Below, one piece after another: positions 35,489-47,222 of a stretch of DNA of 60,960 bases. Within the stretch, counting starts at the first letter, position 1. Each line of letters begins with the position of its first letter. Position numbers and translations under genes: made by a program. The notes under the pieces are model-generated. The model was given only the letters and a program-made list of their open reading frames with translations, was not told the DNA's origin and did not search any database. Source of the DNA: Thermomucor indicae-seudaticae (lineage: Eukaryota; Mucoromycota; Mucoromycetes; Mucorales; Lichtheimiaceae); the NCBI GenBank assembly GCA_000787465.1, contig JSYX01000121.1:1-60960 (forward strand), read 5' to 3'.

Positions 35489-36529
35489 CTATCGCGCTGT
35501 CTCAGGTAACCAGTCTTCGGGCACAGCGCCTTCTCGCCTCAGATATCGAACCATATGTTCAAAGGTATCATCGTAAATGCCAAAGTGTCCTAAAGCCATC
35601 ATCTGATCCGCCAAAGCAGTTATCCTTTCGACTTTGCGTCGCCGTTCGCCGTCATCATCAGCACCGGCAACGGCCTCTTCTTCTGTCTTCTTCTTTTGTG
35701 CTTGTCCATTCTTCTTGTTCTTCTTGTCGAGTAACTTTTGCTTCCACGCCGGCACTTTTTTGGCCGCTCCTCCACCCAGTTTCGCCAAAGTCGCGCTTAC
35801 GGTATCTCCTGGAGCGATATATTGTACTAGTTCCCGATAGACTTCGGTCTTTGTCTGGGGTAATTCTGCCTGACGGGCAGCTTCTTTCAGTGCTTCGGCC
35901 TGTTGCCGACGTTCCTGCGCATCTTTTGCCCGTGCCATTTCCTTGCGTGTGACACCTTCCAACCAACGATCATGGAATGCTTGTGGATCACGCTTATTAG
36001 GTATATAATTGCCTTCCTTGTCAAAAGTGCCTTCGTCCATTTCCTGCCGCATATTAAAGGCCGTGATGGGTGGCTCCTTTTTGCCATCGCCATCATCGTC
36101 GTTTTCGTCCCAATCGCGATCTCGTGAATCAAACTCTTGTCCTTCAATATCGGCCAATTCGAGTGTGCGCTTGCCCTTGCCTTTGCCTTTTGAAGTGGTA
36201 TCCTCTTGTTGTTCGGTTGTGTCTACGTCGGCAAACATGTCAAAGTCCTCACCCGGTGCCTTGGTTTGTTCTTCACGATCACTCTCTTCGTCTTCGGAGT
36301 CGCTACTGTCGATGCCGCCTCCAACTTCTTCTTCGTCACTCAATTCTTCCGTATTGATTGCGCCGCGTCGCCGTTTAGCGGGTTCTAATGACTCTTCATG
36401 ATCGAACTCGAAATCTGTAGGCGTTCCTTCTTCTTCTCCTTCCTTTGCAAATCGAACACGTTTGGAAGACCCTTGTTCGTAATAATTGTCAGAGTCAAAA
36501 GATCCTTTACTACGCTTGGAACCTGCCAT
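35489..36529 (-). CDS. CD2BP2 / Lin1-like U5 snRNP-associated protein lacking a visible GYF domain
   Basis: CD2BP2 and yeast Lin1/Snu40 are components of U5 snRNP precursors. This intronless gene encodes 346 residues from MAGSKRSKGSFDSDNYYEQ. The N-terminal half is strongly acidic (ELSDEEEVGGGIDSSDSEDEE). The family core is ITAFNMRQEMDEGTFDKEGNY followed by DPQAFHDRWLEGV. A helical basic segment follows, and the protein ends RYLRREGAVPEDWLPETAR. In human CD2BP2 and yeast Lin1 a GYF domain follows this point. Here the stop codon comes first, and only 134 bp remain before the next coding region, too little for a GYF domain. The 5' end is divergent from Neo1 across a 198-bp shared promoter. Confidence 0.85.
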   Translation of the reverse strand: MAGSKRSKGSFDSDNYYEQGSSKRVRFAKEGEEEGTPTDFEFDHEESLEPAKRRRGAINTEELSDEEEVGGGIDSSDSEDEESDREEQTKAPGEDFDMFADVDTTEQQEDTTSKGKGKGKRTLELADIEGQEFDSRDRDWDENDDDGDGKKEPPITAFNMRQEMDEGTFDKEGNYIPNKRDPQAFHDRWLEGVTRKEMARAKDAQERRQQAEALKEAARQAELPQTKTEVYRELVQYIAPGDTVSATLAKLGGGAAKKVPAWKQKLLDKKNKKNGQAQKKKTEEEAVAGADDDGERRRKVERITALADQMMALGHFGIYDDTFEHMVRYLRREGAVPEDWLPETAR

Positions 36530-36727
36530 TGGGCAATTAAATCAAATGAAACCGGAAGAAAACGTGCACTGTCAGCTTCAGGGATCAACTCCGCTTGCGT
36601 TGTATTTTACGTTATTTACGTTTATGACATACGGGTGTCGCCAGTGGTCAGTGCAACCGTGCTTCGGCGTTGATACCTCTGGTTTAAGAAAGATTGCAGC
36701 GACGAGCAGCAGAAAACAAAAAAAGTT
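36530..36727. promoter_or_regulatory. Short bidirectional promoter, CD2BP2-like / Neo1
   Basis: Only 198 bp separate the two divergent start codons, so the two promoters must overlap. I see no clear TATA box. Co-regulation is possible but not shown. Confidence 0.5.
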
Positions 36728-39700
36728 ATGCGCAGAGATTCCAGGCCCATTGAACTCCGGAAGCTCATGCCGTTTTCTTCTGATCGCGCTGGAAGTAGTA
36801 AAAAGTACAGAACATCAGATTCCATACACAGCGATGAAGATCCCCTTATGGACGAGGAACTGGGGGTAATGCCGACAACCATTGCGACGTGCTTTCAACA
36901 CGATGTTCTATGCTAAGAATTTCTTTACGACAACAGGAGTCTTCTCCTTTGACTTCCGGCGGCGGCGGCGGCAGAGTTCCGAGCAAGAAGAAGCAGCAAT
37001 CAAAGTTTCCCTGGCCATTTTCTCGGTCTGCGCGAAAACAGAAACCACGCACTATACCATTCAATGCTGATGGTAGCAAACGATCGCGATCTGTAATAAA
37101 CGTATTGCGTCTCACGACATGCGTCATAGATAAACAAAAGAAATACGCACCGAATATTATCGTAAACCAAAAATACAATGTTTTCACCTTTATACCGTTG
37201 GTCTTGTATGAACAGGTATATATGAAACGGCGGCTTTATATTAGCGATAGGATGGGTTTGTGCAATGGTTACTTATATGCGTAAAAGTTTGTTGTCTTTT
37301 TTAACCTTTACTTTTTGCTGGTGGCATTATCCCAATTTATCCCAGCGCTAAAGATTGGTATGTTTCCCGGCTTGATCTTTCTACGTGTGTAGGGGCCTGA
37401 TCATAAAGGAGTGCATTAGGTTATATTTTTACCTACTTTGGACCACTGTGTTTCGTGCTGTTGGTCACGATCAGCAAAGAAGCAATGGACGACTTTCAAC
37501 GATATAAGCGAGATAAAGAAGCGAATTCTCAGTTATATCAAACGCTTACACCAAGCGGTCCGCGCAGTATACCCAGTTCCAAAATTCGAGTGGGAGATCT
37601 GATTGTTATCCGCAAGGACCAAAGGGTGAGATCACTGACTTGCTATACCCCGCCTATTATGTTCGGATGAAGTATTATTAACCTGGCACCTTTCTAAAAG
37701 ATACCGGCGGACATGATTTTGCTGCGGACTACAGAAGATAGCGGGTCTTGTTTCATCCGTACCGATCAGCTGGATGGTGAAACGGATTGGAAGTTACGGC
37801 TAGCTGTACCTTCATTGCAGAGACTACCATCGGATAATGCTCTCTTGAATGTCAGGGGTGATATATATGGTAAGGAAAAAGTCGAGAAAGATGCCAAAAA
37901 GGGATGGTGACGGTTATTAAGTGTATTGCTATGATTGTAGCGGATGCTCCTCACAAGGACATTCACAGCTTTGTCGGAACGTTTACCCATGTGGATGAAG
38001 AAACCGGCGTGGAGCAAACGGAATCTTTGGGCGTCGAAAACACGCTTTGGACAAACACCGTTCTGGCGTCAGGATCAGCGGTTGGATTTGTGATTTACAC
38101 AGGCAAAGATACTCGGGCGGTTATGAACACGAACCATCCAAAGACAAAGGTCGGATTACTGGACTGGGAGATTAACAGACTCGCAAAGGTACATATGTTA
38201 CTGTGTAATAAGCGTTTTTTCCCTGGTACTTTGATCTAAAAAAGCGTTTCCATAGATCTTGTTTATTGTCACACTTGCCCTGTCTGTTGCAATGGTCGGC
38301 TTCAATGGTTTACACGGTCTGTGGTATATTTACGTCTTCCGGTTTTTGATCCTTTTCTCGTCCATTATTCCGATAAGGTAAACTTGGAGGAGAAGCTGCG
38401 GCGTGGAAACATAAGAACTCAGAACCATTATTGCAAGTTTGCGAGTTAACCTGGATATGGGAAAGACTGTTTATGCTCGTCAGATTGAGAGAGATAGCGA
38501 GATTGAAGGAACAATTGTGCGTACGAGTACATTGCCGGAAGAACTCGGTCGAATCGGTTATCTTTTGTCTGACAAGACCGGGACATTAACAAAGAATGGT
38601 AATATGAAGTTTGTGGAGTTTCCTTGAGCTTAGACTCATCCCTGTCGTGATAGACATGGAATTGAAAAAGTTGCACATGGGAACCATGTCATACAGCTTG
38701 GATACGATGGATGAAATTATGACGCATCTGGCTACCGCGTTTGAAGAGCAGGAACCAGGTAAGAATGGGTCAACCTGCTATGCGTTTTTCCCGGGATCCT
38801 TCTAACGGCTTCACTTATTAGCACTCATTCAGACAGGCAGCGGTGTTGTGGGGATGTCTGGCAAAGGACGACGAAATATTGCTTCCCGCGTCAAAGATAT
38901 CGTGCAAGCCCTGGCGCTTTGTCATAACGTCAGTGCATACATAATCCGTCCATACTCTGTCTTGCCATCTTAACTTACATCTGATGTACATGTAGGTCAC
39001 GCCAGTCATTAGTGTGGATGAAAACATCACATATCAAGCATCAAGTCCGGACGAAGTCGCTATCGTCAAGTGGACTGAGCAGATGGGCATGACGCTTGTA
39101 GCGCGCGACGTGAACAGAATTCAACTACGTGTTAACTGCACGGGCCAGCTCCTTGACTTCGACGTGTTACACATCTTTCCCTTTACGAGTGAGACGAAGC
39201 GTATGGGGATTGTTGTCCGTGATAAGCAAACACAAGAGATTACGTTTTATGAAAAAGGGGCCGATGTAGTCATGAGTAACATCGTTCAATACAATGACTG
39301 GTAAGGGGAGGAGAGCGGCCCAAAAAAGGCATCTTTCTGGCATCCTAAACCGACCTGCAGGTTGGACGAAGAGTGTGGCAACATGGCAAGAGAGGGTCTG
39401 CGAACACTTGTTGTGGCCAGAAAGCGACTTTCTGAAGAAATGTACGAGGAGTTCCGCTCCAGGTTAGTGTGTCGGTTCCCGGCGTTCTTTCACTATTACA
39501 ATCTGACAAAAAGGGTTGAAGGTATCATGAAGCGGAGGTATCCATACATGACCGCAATGCTCGAAAGCAAGCTGTCGTTGAGAGCGTTCTGGAAACGGAT
39601 CTTGAATTACTAGGCTTGACTGGAGTCGAAGATAAGCTACAGGATGGTGTTAAGAATACCCTTGAACAACTGCGAAACGCTGGTCTACGGATATGGATGC

Positions 39701-41502
39701 TTACGGGTATGACCAAGTTTAGAGAGACTCTAAGTTATGGCTAAACTATTTCTTTTTAGGAGATAAGATTGAAACGGCAACATGTATCGCAGTATCCTCC
39801 AAGCTTGTTTCTCGTAATCAAAACATACACCAGATCGCAAAATGTATGTTACAATAGTTCTCTGTAAGCTCTTGCTAACTCTAATTGACTAATGTTGAAC
39901 ATATACAGTGAAAATGCCTGTCGAGATATTGAACGAACTCGATAACTTGCGGTCCAAGGTTGACTGCTGCCTTGTGATAGACGGAGAGTCTTTACAGGTG
40001 AATGTGATGAGCATCTTTTGCTTCACTGATATCTAGCTAACCGAACCTTGTCGCTAGTTGTGTCTCGATCATTTCAGAGAGGAGTTTATGGATGTCGCAA
40101 CGCTTCTACCGGCTGTAATATGCTGTCGTTGCTCACCTACTCAGAAAGTATGTCCGTGATAGGTACTTTGCGATACTTGTCGGTGCTTATCTGATTGCTA
40201 CAATAATGACAGGCCGAGATTACGCGTCTGATCAAGGAATTTACGAAAAAGCGCGTTCTGTGCATAGGCGATGGTGGCAACGACGTTAGCATGATCCAAG
40301 CTGCGAACGTGGGTTAGTAATGAAGACTATATTGTAGCGGTCGTTAGCGATGCTTAGACTTTGGATATTGTGTAGGGGTGGGCATTGTTGGCAAAGAAGG
40401 TCGCCAGGCGTCTCTAGCAGCAGATTTCTCGGTCACCCAATTCAGTCATATAACAAAGCTTATGTGTAAAGTATCATGAATGGTGCGCCTTTTAGTTTTT
40501 CCCTTGCTGATGAAACCGTCCGTTATTAGTATGGCATGGTCGGAACAGCTATAAGCGCTCCGCAAAGCTTTCTCAGTTTGTGATCCACCGTGGCCTGATT
40601 ATTTCGGTTATGCAAGCTGTATTTTCTGCATTGTTTTACTTTGCGCCTATTGCGCTTTATCAAGGCATGTTGATCGTCGGGTAAGTACTACGTAGTTGTA
40701 TTTTTTATGTTACGTTACGTGGTTAATGAATTTAAATCGATCTTAGATATGCCACCATTTATACGATGGCACCTGTGTTTTCTCTTGTACTCGACCAGGA
40801 TGTCAGCGAGGAAATTGCATTATTGTATCCTGAACTGTACAAGGATCTCACAAAGGTAAATAAGCGACAAGTCGTAATAAGCGAGAACAATAATAACAAT
40901 CTCACATTTGCTTCTGTCTCAAGGGTCGATCGCTTTCTTTCCGGACTTTCTTCACCTGGCTCTTGATCAGCGTATATCAAGGTATGCATGGAGTGTGTAA
41001 AAGGAAGCAAATGCGGTTATCAAGATTGATTGTTTTCAAATTTCAGGCGGTGCCATCATGGTTTTATCAATTCTTCTATTCGAGGATGAATTCATTCATA
41101 TCGTATCGATATCCTTCACTGCCCTCATCTTCAATGAACTTTTAATGGTTGCCTTGGAAATCAACACATGGTAAGCACAAGCAGGGCGAGTCTACTAGTG
41201 GACTGCAAATCTCATTTCGCTCCAAGGCATCGAATTATGGTTATATCCGAGGTTGCGACTATACTTATCTATATTGCGTCAATGTGGTTACTTCCAACCT
41301 ACTTTGGTATGCTTTTTTCGACTTTGTGCTCCAGAAATTGATAAGTAGCTAAACGCATTGTTGGTTAGACATGACGTTTATCCTTACCGGTCGATTTGCT
41401 TGGAAAGTAACTGTGATCACAGCAGTCAGTAGTCTTCCGCTTTATGTAGCGAAGATCATCAAGCGACGGTACGCGCCTCCAAGCTATACGAAACTTACGT
41501 AA
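36728..41502 (+). CDS. NEO1: P4-ATPase phospholipid flippase, Neo1/ATP9 type
   Basis: P4-ATPases move phospholipids from the outer or lumenal to the cytosolic leaflet. Neo1/ATP9 members act in Golgi and endosomes and do not need a Cdc50 partner. The gene starts [13 protein letters not shown] at 36728, with about 15 exons. Key motifs in order are [29 protein letters not shown] (actuator DGET), SSIIPISLRVNLD (PISL in helix 4), [12 protein letters not shown] (phosphorylated Asp), [40 protein letters not shown], and membrane helices M5-M10 ending PPSYTKLT. Loss of DKTGT continuity is only apparent: a GTAATA...GATAG intron follows TKN. Estimated length is about 1100 residues, typical of Neo1. A Gly run (five GGC codons) lies in the cytosolic N-terminus. 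Confidence 0.93.
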
Positions 41503-41718
41503 TCCGTAGAAAGTCTGTACATTTTCATTCTGTCGTTCATGTAAATCTATATCTGTCCATGGTGATTAGCACATAGTAAACCATTTTATCAACCTAACAT
41601 GGTCTGATGAATGGTGCTTAAAAAAACTACTAGTAGATATAATAAGGACTTAACGGAAAGTGAAGTGAATTGGGGGTATTCTGTTATTCATAGTATAAAT
41701 CAGAGACCTATTAGCCTG
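41503..41718. other. Short convergent gap, Neo1 / CHMP2
   Basis: The two 3' ends lie 216 bp apart. Overlapping 3' untranslated regions are likely. No other feature is seen. Confidence 0.5.
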
Positions 41719-42643
41719 TTACTCTCGTCTGAGGTTATCTAAACGAGCTTGTAAAGCCGCATCGTCGGCGGATAAGCCTTCGGCTTCAGCAACACGCTGA
41801 GAGCTTGCCATTGGTGCTGCTTGTTTGATTCCCGTGGGAGTTTCTGCAAGCTGCAAATCGTTGAATGAATGAGTTACTGAATAGTCGAAAAAAAAAGAAA
41901 GCAAAAGAGGTACCTCTTGGTTTAAGCTGATACCAATTTCATCCAATACTTTGTTTACGATTTCTTCACTTTCGAGCTCGTCATCTTCTTCCTCTACCAC
42001 ATCATCAATGGCGTCACCCATCATTTCGTCCTTCATGTCCATAAGTTCGCTCTCCTTTTCAAATTCCATCATGATTTGTTGGATTCTGGGCAAGTTCATT
42101 TTTCGATTCATGGAGGACATGGCCTTGGTAGCCCCACGCATAGCCTCGGCCATTTGCTGGTTAGAACGAAGTGTCTGCAGCATTTATATATCAGACCACT
42201 ACTGTTCTCTGTAAAGAAAATTAAGTTGTTCGAACCTGAATCCTTAATCCGACAGCTTGTAGTTGAGTCTTCATTTGATAGAATTTCTGAATATATCGTC
42301 GTGTTCGTACAAGGTCTTTGGCCATGACTTTACAAGCACTCTGTTAGTTGCATACTTTGTCAGTTTCCGTTATCCGAACGAGAAAGGTTTGCGCTTTTTA
42401 CCATTTGGTTCGCCTTTGCCGATTTCTTGATATCCGCGATGAGTTTCTTTTCCTGTCGTTCCAATCTTTCGCGTTCACGATCGAGTTCCCGTTGTGCCTT
42501 GGAAATGGTGCGTTGATGCTGCCGGAGCATCTCGGCAGGTGTCTTTCTACGACCAAAGAGGAAATCCTTGACAATTTACATATGCAAGTCAGGAAACTCG
42601 CTTCTCATTTCTCGTATTCATGTTTGAATGTAATGAGTACCAT
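41719..42643 (-). CDS. ESCRT-III subunit CHMP2/Vps2
   Basis: Vps2/CHMP2 co-polymerises with Vps24 on endosomes and recruits the AAA ATPase Vps4 for membrane scission. The sequence DFLFGRRKTPAEMLRQHQR, then DRERERLERQEKK, MAKDLVRTRRYIQK, and NLPRIQQIMMEFEKESELMDM matches human CHMP2A closely. The C-terminus LQARLDNLRRE is a MIM1 motif for Vps4. About 215 residues in total, the usual size. The first exon is only the ATG (42641-42643). A 74-nt intron (42567-42640, GTACTC to TCAAG, with CTGAC) separates it from GAT TTC CTC, giving M-DFLFGRRK as in human M-DLLFGRRK. Later introns lie within the middle of the gene. Confidence 0.9.
42567..42640 (-). other. Intron directly after the CHMP2 start codon
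   Basis: The donor GTACTC follows the ATG immediately, so the coding part of exon 1 is three nucleotides. The acceptor is TCAAG before GAT. The human CHMP2A N-terminus supports this join. Confidence 0.7.
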
Positions 42644-43689
42644 TTCTCAAAGATATAAAACCTGGAAGCAGGGGCAAAGAGTGCTTGGCGCTATTTTGCA
42701 TGTCTAAAACGCAAACCCCGACGCTGGCAAATATGACGGATCAACCACCAGTATAGTAGAAGTCTTAGACTTCTTAGCTCAAATACACACTACTTGGAGC
42801 GAGTATAAGGCTGCTAACCTTTACTATTCAATGGAGTCGTATGGTGATATAAGGTCCCCATAACACTAACTCTGGAATGACACAGTGCCCAAACTGAATC
42901 CATGGCTTTTATGCTATGTAAAATGTTTCGCGGCCGTACATGTCCCGTTTCCTTTTTGCGCGCTGTCTTTATTAAGAGTTTCAGCAGGTTGCCTATATAA
43001 GATATGGCAAGATAAGATTCAACATCCAGTACGTTGCTCTTGTTGCTTGCACTTAACTAGAGCACTTGGGCACTTGGGTCTGGCGTTGGGGCAGCCGTCA
43101 GCTCTGGTTTGCTTTTGGAAATGCCTTGCTCACAATCAGCTCAAAGTTACGAGAGTAACAAAGTTGATTAAGACTTACCTCCTGCGTCACTGCTGCTCTA
43201 CTTCCGGACTAACAAAGCGCGTTGGTCCTACAAAAGCAACCAGGTGAATATGCATCTGATCTGTAATTTCTGCAACTGTGTGCTTCCGGCACCGTAGCCA
43301 TTACGCCGGGACAAGTCGCAAAGCCATATATGCTGGTCGGTTCGGACATGAACGCAGCGACGTCCGGCCCATCCAGGGGCGCTGGTACACGTCCTTTCTC
43401 CTGTCTTTCTTGAAATGTGCTGATACTTGTGTAACTCGGCAATGACCAGCGTAGTAAATATTGCATTCTTGAATTACAGTGCGCAGTAAAATGCTCATAC
43501 ACGTTAAACCGCTTTCAAGGTCTCAAGCAAAGCACATCGTTCATTTACGGTCATTTCCCGTAACTTCCCGTTGCGGACTTCTCAGCGTCATGTGAAATCA
43601 CTAAGCAAGAATTGGAGTGCCCTGAGGTTTACAAGTTTTTCCCAAATTTTTTCTTACTTTTCGAAAAGGGTACTAATTGTTCACACGCC
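42644..43689. promoter_or_regulatory. Divergent intergenic region, CHMP2 / succinyl-CoA ligase
   Basis: This 1-kb gap separates divergent genes. Open stretches at 42885-43247 (+) and 43209-43502 (-, from GTG) are not recognisable and lack clear splice signals. The palindromic core of GAGCACTTGGGCACTTGGG near 43060 is a small direct repeat. A T-rich tract precedes the succinyl-CoA ligase ATG by 30-60 bp. Confidence 0.4.
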
Positions 43690-45078
43690 ATGTTCCAATC
43701 TGCTGCTACCCGAGTTGCACGCAATGCAGGTGAGTCAGGTACGAGCCTGCCAAGTGTGGTACCTAGGTTTTAAACGGACGTGGCTCAGTGAACACTGCTG
43801 CTCGTCGTGCCTTTGCCAGTCAGGCCGGTGGTTACGAGTCGACCATCACGAACCTCAAGATTAACAAGGATACCAAGGTTATTTGCCAGGGCTTTACTGG
43901 CAAGCAGGTAAACGGTCTATGGCCATAGTATAAAGCGGAAAAAAAACGCTTATTATTGTTGCTTGTAGGGAACTTTCCACTCTGAACAAGCTATTGCTTA
44001 CGGTACAAAAATGGTGGGTGGTGTGTCCCCAAAAAAAGCTGGTCAAAGCCACCTTGGTCTCCCTGTCTTTGCCTCAGTACGCGAAGTAAGTTAGTTTTGT
44101 GGTAGTATAAGATCTCATTAAACAAACCTATACGTTTATTTAGGCCGTTCAGGAAGTGAAGCCTGACGCGAGTGTGATCTATGTCCCACCTCCTGGCGCT
44201 GCAGCAGCCATTATGGAAGCTATTGAGAACGAAGTGCCCCTCATTGTCGCCATTACCGAAGGCATTCCACAACACGACATGGTTCGCGTAAAGCAAGCAT
44301 TGATGACTCAGAACAAGTCTCGTTTGGTCGGTCCCAACTGCCCGGGTATCATTGCTCCGGAACAGTGCAAGATTGGTATTATGCCTGGTCATATTCACAA
44401 GCGCGGCAAAGTTGGTATTGTCTCCCGATCGGGTACTTTGACTTATGAAGCAGTGAATCAGACCACTCAAGTCGGCCTCGGTCAAACGCTCTGTGTCGGT
44501 ATCGGTGGTGATCCCTTGAATGGCACCAACTTCATCGATTGCTTAAAGATCTTTTTGGAAGATAAAGAGACAGAAGGTAAAGGAAGGATGTAGTATACTC
44601 CAGAGTGAGTGGGGAATGTATATTCACTCTGCGTCGACGGCAAAACAAAAAAAGGTATCGTCATGATTGGTGAAATTGGTGGTACTGCCGAAGAAGAAGC
44701 TGCCGAGTTCCTGAAGGAATACAACCTTACCCGGGATGTACCCAAGCCTGTTGTATCCTTCATTGCTGGTCTGACTGCTCCTCCTGGTCGCCGAATGGGT
44801 AGGCACACTCTTAAGTCGACTGCATGCATGGCAGTAAATGATATTCATCTTCCGCTCTTCTAAGGTCACGCTGGCGCTATCATTTCCGGCGGCAAGGGTG
44901 GCGCTCAGGACAAGATTAACGCTCTGGAGAAGGCCGGTGTCATTGTCTCTCCTTCGCCAGCTAAGCTCGGCGAACTCCTCAAAGAGGTAAGATTACTGTC
45001 AAAACGTTAAGGGCCTTCGAAGACAGACGATTAACACTGCTTTTTTACTAGGCCATGGTTGCCGCTGGTCTCCATTAA
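43690..45078 (+). CDS. LSC1: Succinyl-CoA ligase alpha subunit, mitochondrial
   Basis: This TCA-cycle enzyme interconverts succinyl-CoA and succinate with nucleotide triphosphate formation in the mitochondrial matrix. The start [13 protein letters not shown] and the next exon ([18 protein letters not shown]) form a basic mitochondrial presequence. Core motifs are [31 protein letters not shown] [65 protein letters not shown] and [16 protein letters not shown]. The His of GHAGAI is the phosphorylated catalytic residue. About seven exons with short GT-AG introns give about 325 residues. The C-terminus is [11 protein letters not shown] beta subunit is not in this window. Confidence 0.95.
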
Positions 45079-45409
45079 CTGCACAGACAAACAAGCAAGA
45101 AGAAATAATAGATTGAATTAAGAAACAAGGCACACACACGAAGTGGAATCGTATTTCTTTCGAGATTTCGTATATTCACATTGTATAAAATACTCTACAT
45201 TACATATCTCTATCTCACATGCAATAAAGGATTACTACGGTGGATCCGTGTACTTCTTGAGCTGTCGGATCGGGTTAACCTCTTGGTTCTCGAGCAAAAG
45301 GGTCGGGTGTAGTAGTCTCGAGTTCTACTTACGGGACTTGATATGACATCGAATTGTTCGCAAGACCACCAGCCGTTCAATAGTATGCTCTTACAAAGCA
45401 CTGAGCATG

Positions 45410-46104
45410 TCACGAGCGTTCTATGTACCGGTATATAGTCTCGATTTTGGAATAGCGGATCTTAGGCAGACCGCAGTAAAGGAAGTATTTATCCTGGGTC
45501 AAGCTTAGTTGCATTATTGTTGCACCACAGGTCTCTTTCTCATTATGCTCAATGTCCCTATTTGCACCTTCTGCTGTACATGTTTGTACATGTTCACTTT
45601 GATGCAATTCCACCAAAACAGTGGTGTTCTTCTCAAAGTAATCCAGAGGAAATTGAAAGTCATCCTCAGTCAGCTTACTGCAGAGTCCATTATGGGGACT
45701 CCTGCGAGAACAGGCAATGTCACCTTTCGTCAGGATTTGGTACTAGGAGTTCTGACCTGCTTGAACGTTGATGCCTGTTGTCAATACTTCTTCCTTTGCT
45801 GTCCGCGCTTCCTCAAAAATCAGATTGAACACTCCTTTTACCTGCTGTGGAGTCCAGTTGGCGCTCGATATAGCGATCACCCCTATGAATTTTGAAACTG
45901 ATCGTTGTATAGAGTACCGTCATATCGTCTATAAGACCCTTTCGACTTTAGTTTTGACCGCTCCACAATATTAACTAACTCTTCTAAGTTCAGCGACTTC
46001 GCCATCACCTCTGGATAAATGTATAAAGTTGCGTAATTCTGGAGTATTGCATCCAAACATAACAATTTCCGGGAGGTTTTATCCATGTCATATAAGTGAG
46101 ACAT
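45410..46104 (-). pseudogene. Possible decayed gene on minus strand
   Basis: Three minus-strand stretches look protein-like but do not join cleanly. One near 46104-45930 reads LYIYPEVMAKSLNLEELVNIVERS. One near 45893-45757 reads SSANWTPQQVKGVFNLIFEEA. One near 45690-45420 reads DYFEKNTTVLVELHQSE. Splice-like signals lie between them (GTCAGAA...CTCGCAG at about 45754-45698), but the phases conflict. I recognise no family. It may be a gene remnant or a spliced gene I could not resolve. Confidence 0.25.
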
Positions 46105-46670
46105 TTAAGCAATGCCCGCCCTGTCGCCGGACTGATATCTGCAATGGCGTCACCCAACCTGGTGACATGATATCGATGGGACAAAGGTTCTCGAGTACCC
46201 GATTCGGATCCGATCCGAACCATGGAGAACCCCACTGTGAACCTGTCGATCAAGGCTTCGTACGATCAACGGAAGCTATACCAACATGCCGCCATTATGA
46301 CGAGCTCCTTAGCCAAGTAACATGAGAATAGGGTTTTGCATGGATCGGATCCTGGAGGACCCTAGACGGGACACCAGTAGCGCCCGATCCGGCAATCTTC
46401 TTTGCTTGCTCACAAAGCTCATATTATTAACTTTTCTTATGTACACCAATTTAAAGACGCCGTATTTCTATTATTTTAATCTTAGGGTCTGTTTACCTAG
46501 CCTTCATTTGCATTATAATCCACTACAATTCTTCTACTGACGCAACCCAAGGAAATAACGTTTTTGCACTGCTTGTCGAGAGAGTATACGCCGCTTCCAC
46601 TTCTGCCCGTTGTCGTTCCCGCCGTTCACCGCAGCAAACTTCTCGTCTACTCCATATCATAAGGGCTGAT

Positions 46671-46869
46671 TGTAGCAATGGGTAAAGCGAGTGCTCTGCC
46701 ACCAGAAACGGACAGCAACAGGATTCAAAGAAACATACATGGAACTACATTGTTAGCAGTGAAAAACACAGAATTGTCTGTAACTTACTTTCCTTTTCTC
46801 TCTAGCATGCTTCATTGTTTGCAGCACAATGATCAGAACTATGTTCGTGCCAAGGCAATACTTGCAAAA
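46671..46869 (+). repeat. Copy 1 of a ~200-bp direct repeat
   Basis: This block aligns with 47019-47222 at roughly 80 percent identity by eye. Both begin TGTAGCAATG and end GGCAATACTTGCAAA. Shared internal words include TTGTTAGCAGTGAAAAAC, TTTTCTCTCTAGCATGC and CATTGTTTGCAGCACAAT. The copies are about 350 bp apart. No terminal inverted repeats or coding function are evident. Confidence 0.85.
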
Positions 46870-47018
46870 GCAGGGGACCTGCACCTCTAGTGCTACTTTG
46901 CCTTCGGAATCATTGGGCTGCCCAAAACGACAAAGGTCCTGCCATCCTCTGTTTGCTCGCTGTCGTTAACGCAATCCACCACGTACAGACCCCTCCGTCC
47001 CATGTCAGAAGGAATGTC

Positions 47019-47222
47019 TGTAGCAATGCATAGAACGAGTGTTCTATCTACCAAACATGGACAGCGGCAGGATCTAGAACATGACAATACCTGGGAACCA
47101 CTTTGTTAGCAGTGAAAAACGCAGAATTGACTATAACCCACTTTCGTTTTCTCTCTAGCATGCCTCATTGTTTGCAGCACAATAGTCAGAACTATGTTCA
47201 TTCTGAGGCAATACTTGCAAAG
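47019..47222 (+). repeat. Copy 2 of a ~200-bp direct repeat
   Basis: This is the second, diverged copy of the block at 46671-46869, in the same orientation. It ends about 220 bp before the start codon of the PAK-like kinase, so it may lie within or next to that promoter. Confidence 0.85.

Noticed and set aside
38590..38655. Apparent break in Neo1 after [10 protein letters not shown]
   Set aside because: A GTAATA...GATAG intron joins N to DMELKKL, as in other P4-ATPases.
42885..43502. Open frames in the CHMP2 / succinyl-CoA ligase gap as a gene
   Set aside because: The minus-strand frame lacks an ATG at its start, composition is not protein-like, and no splice context supports either frame.
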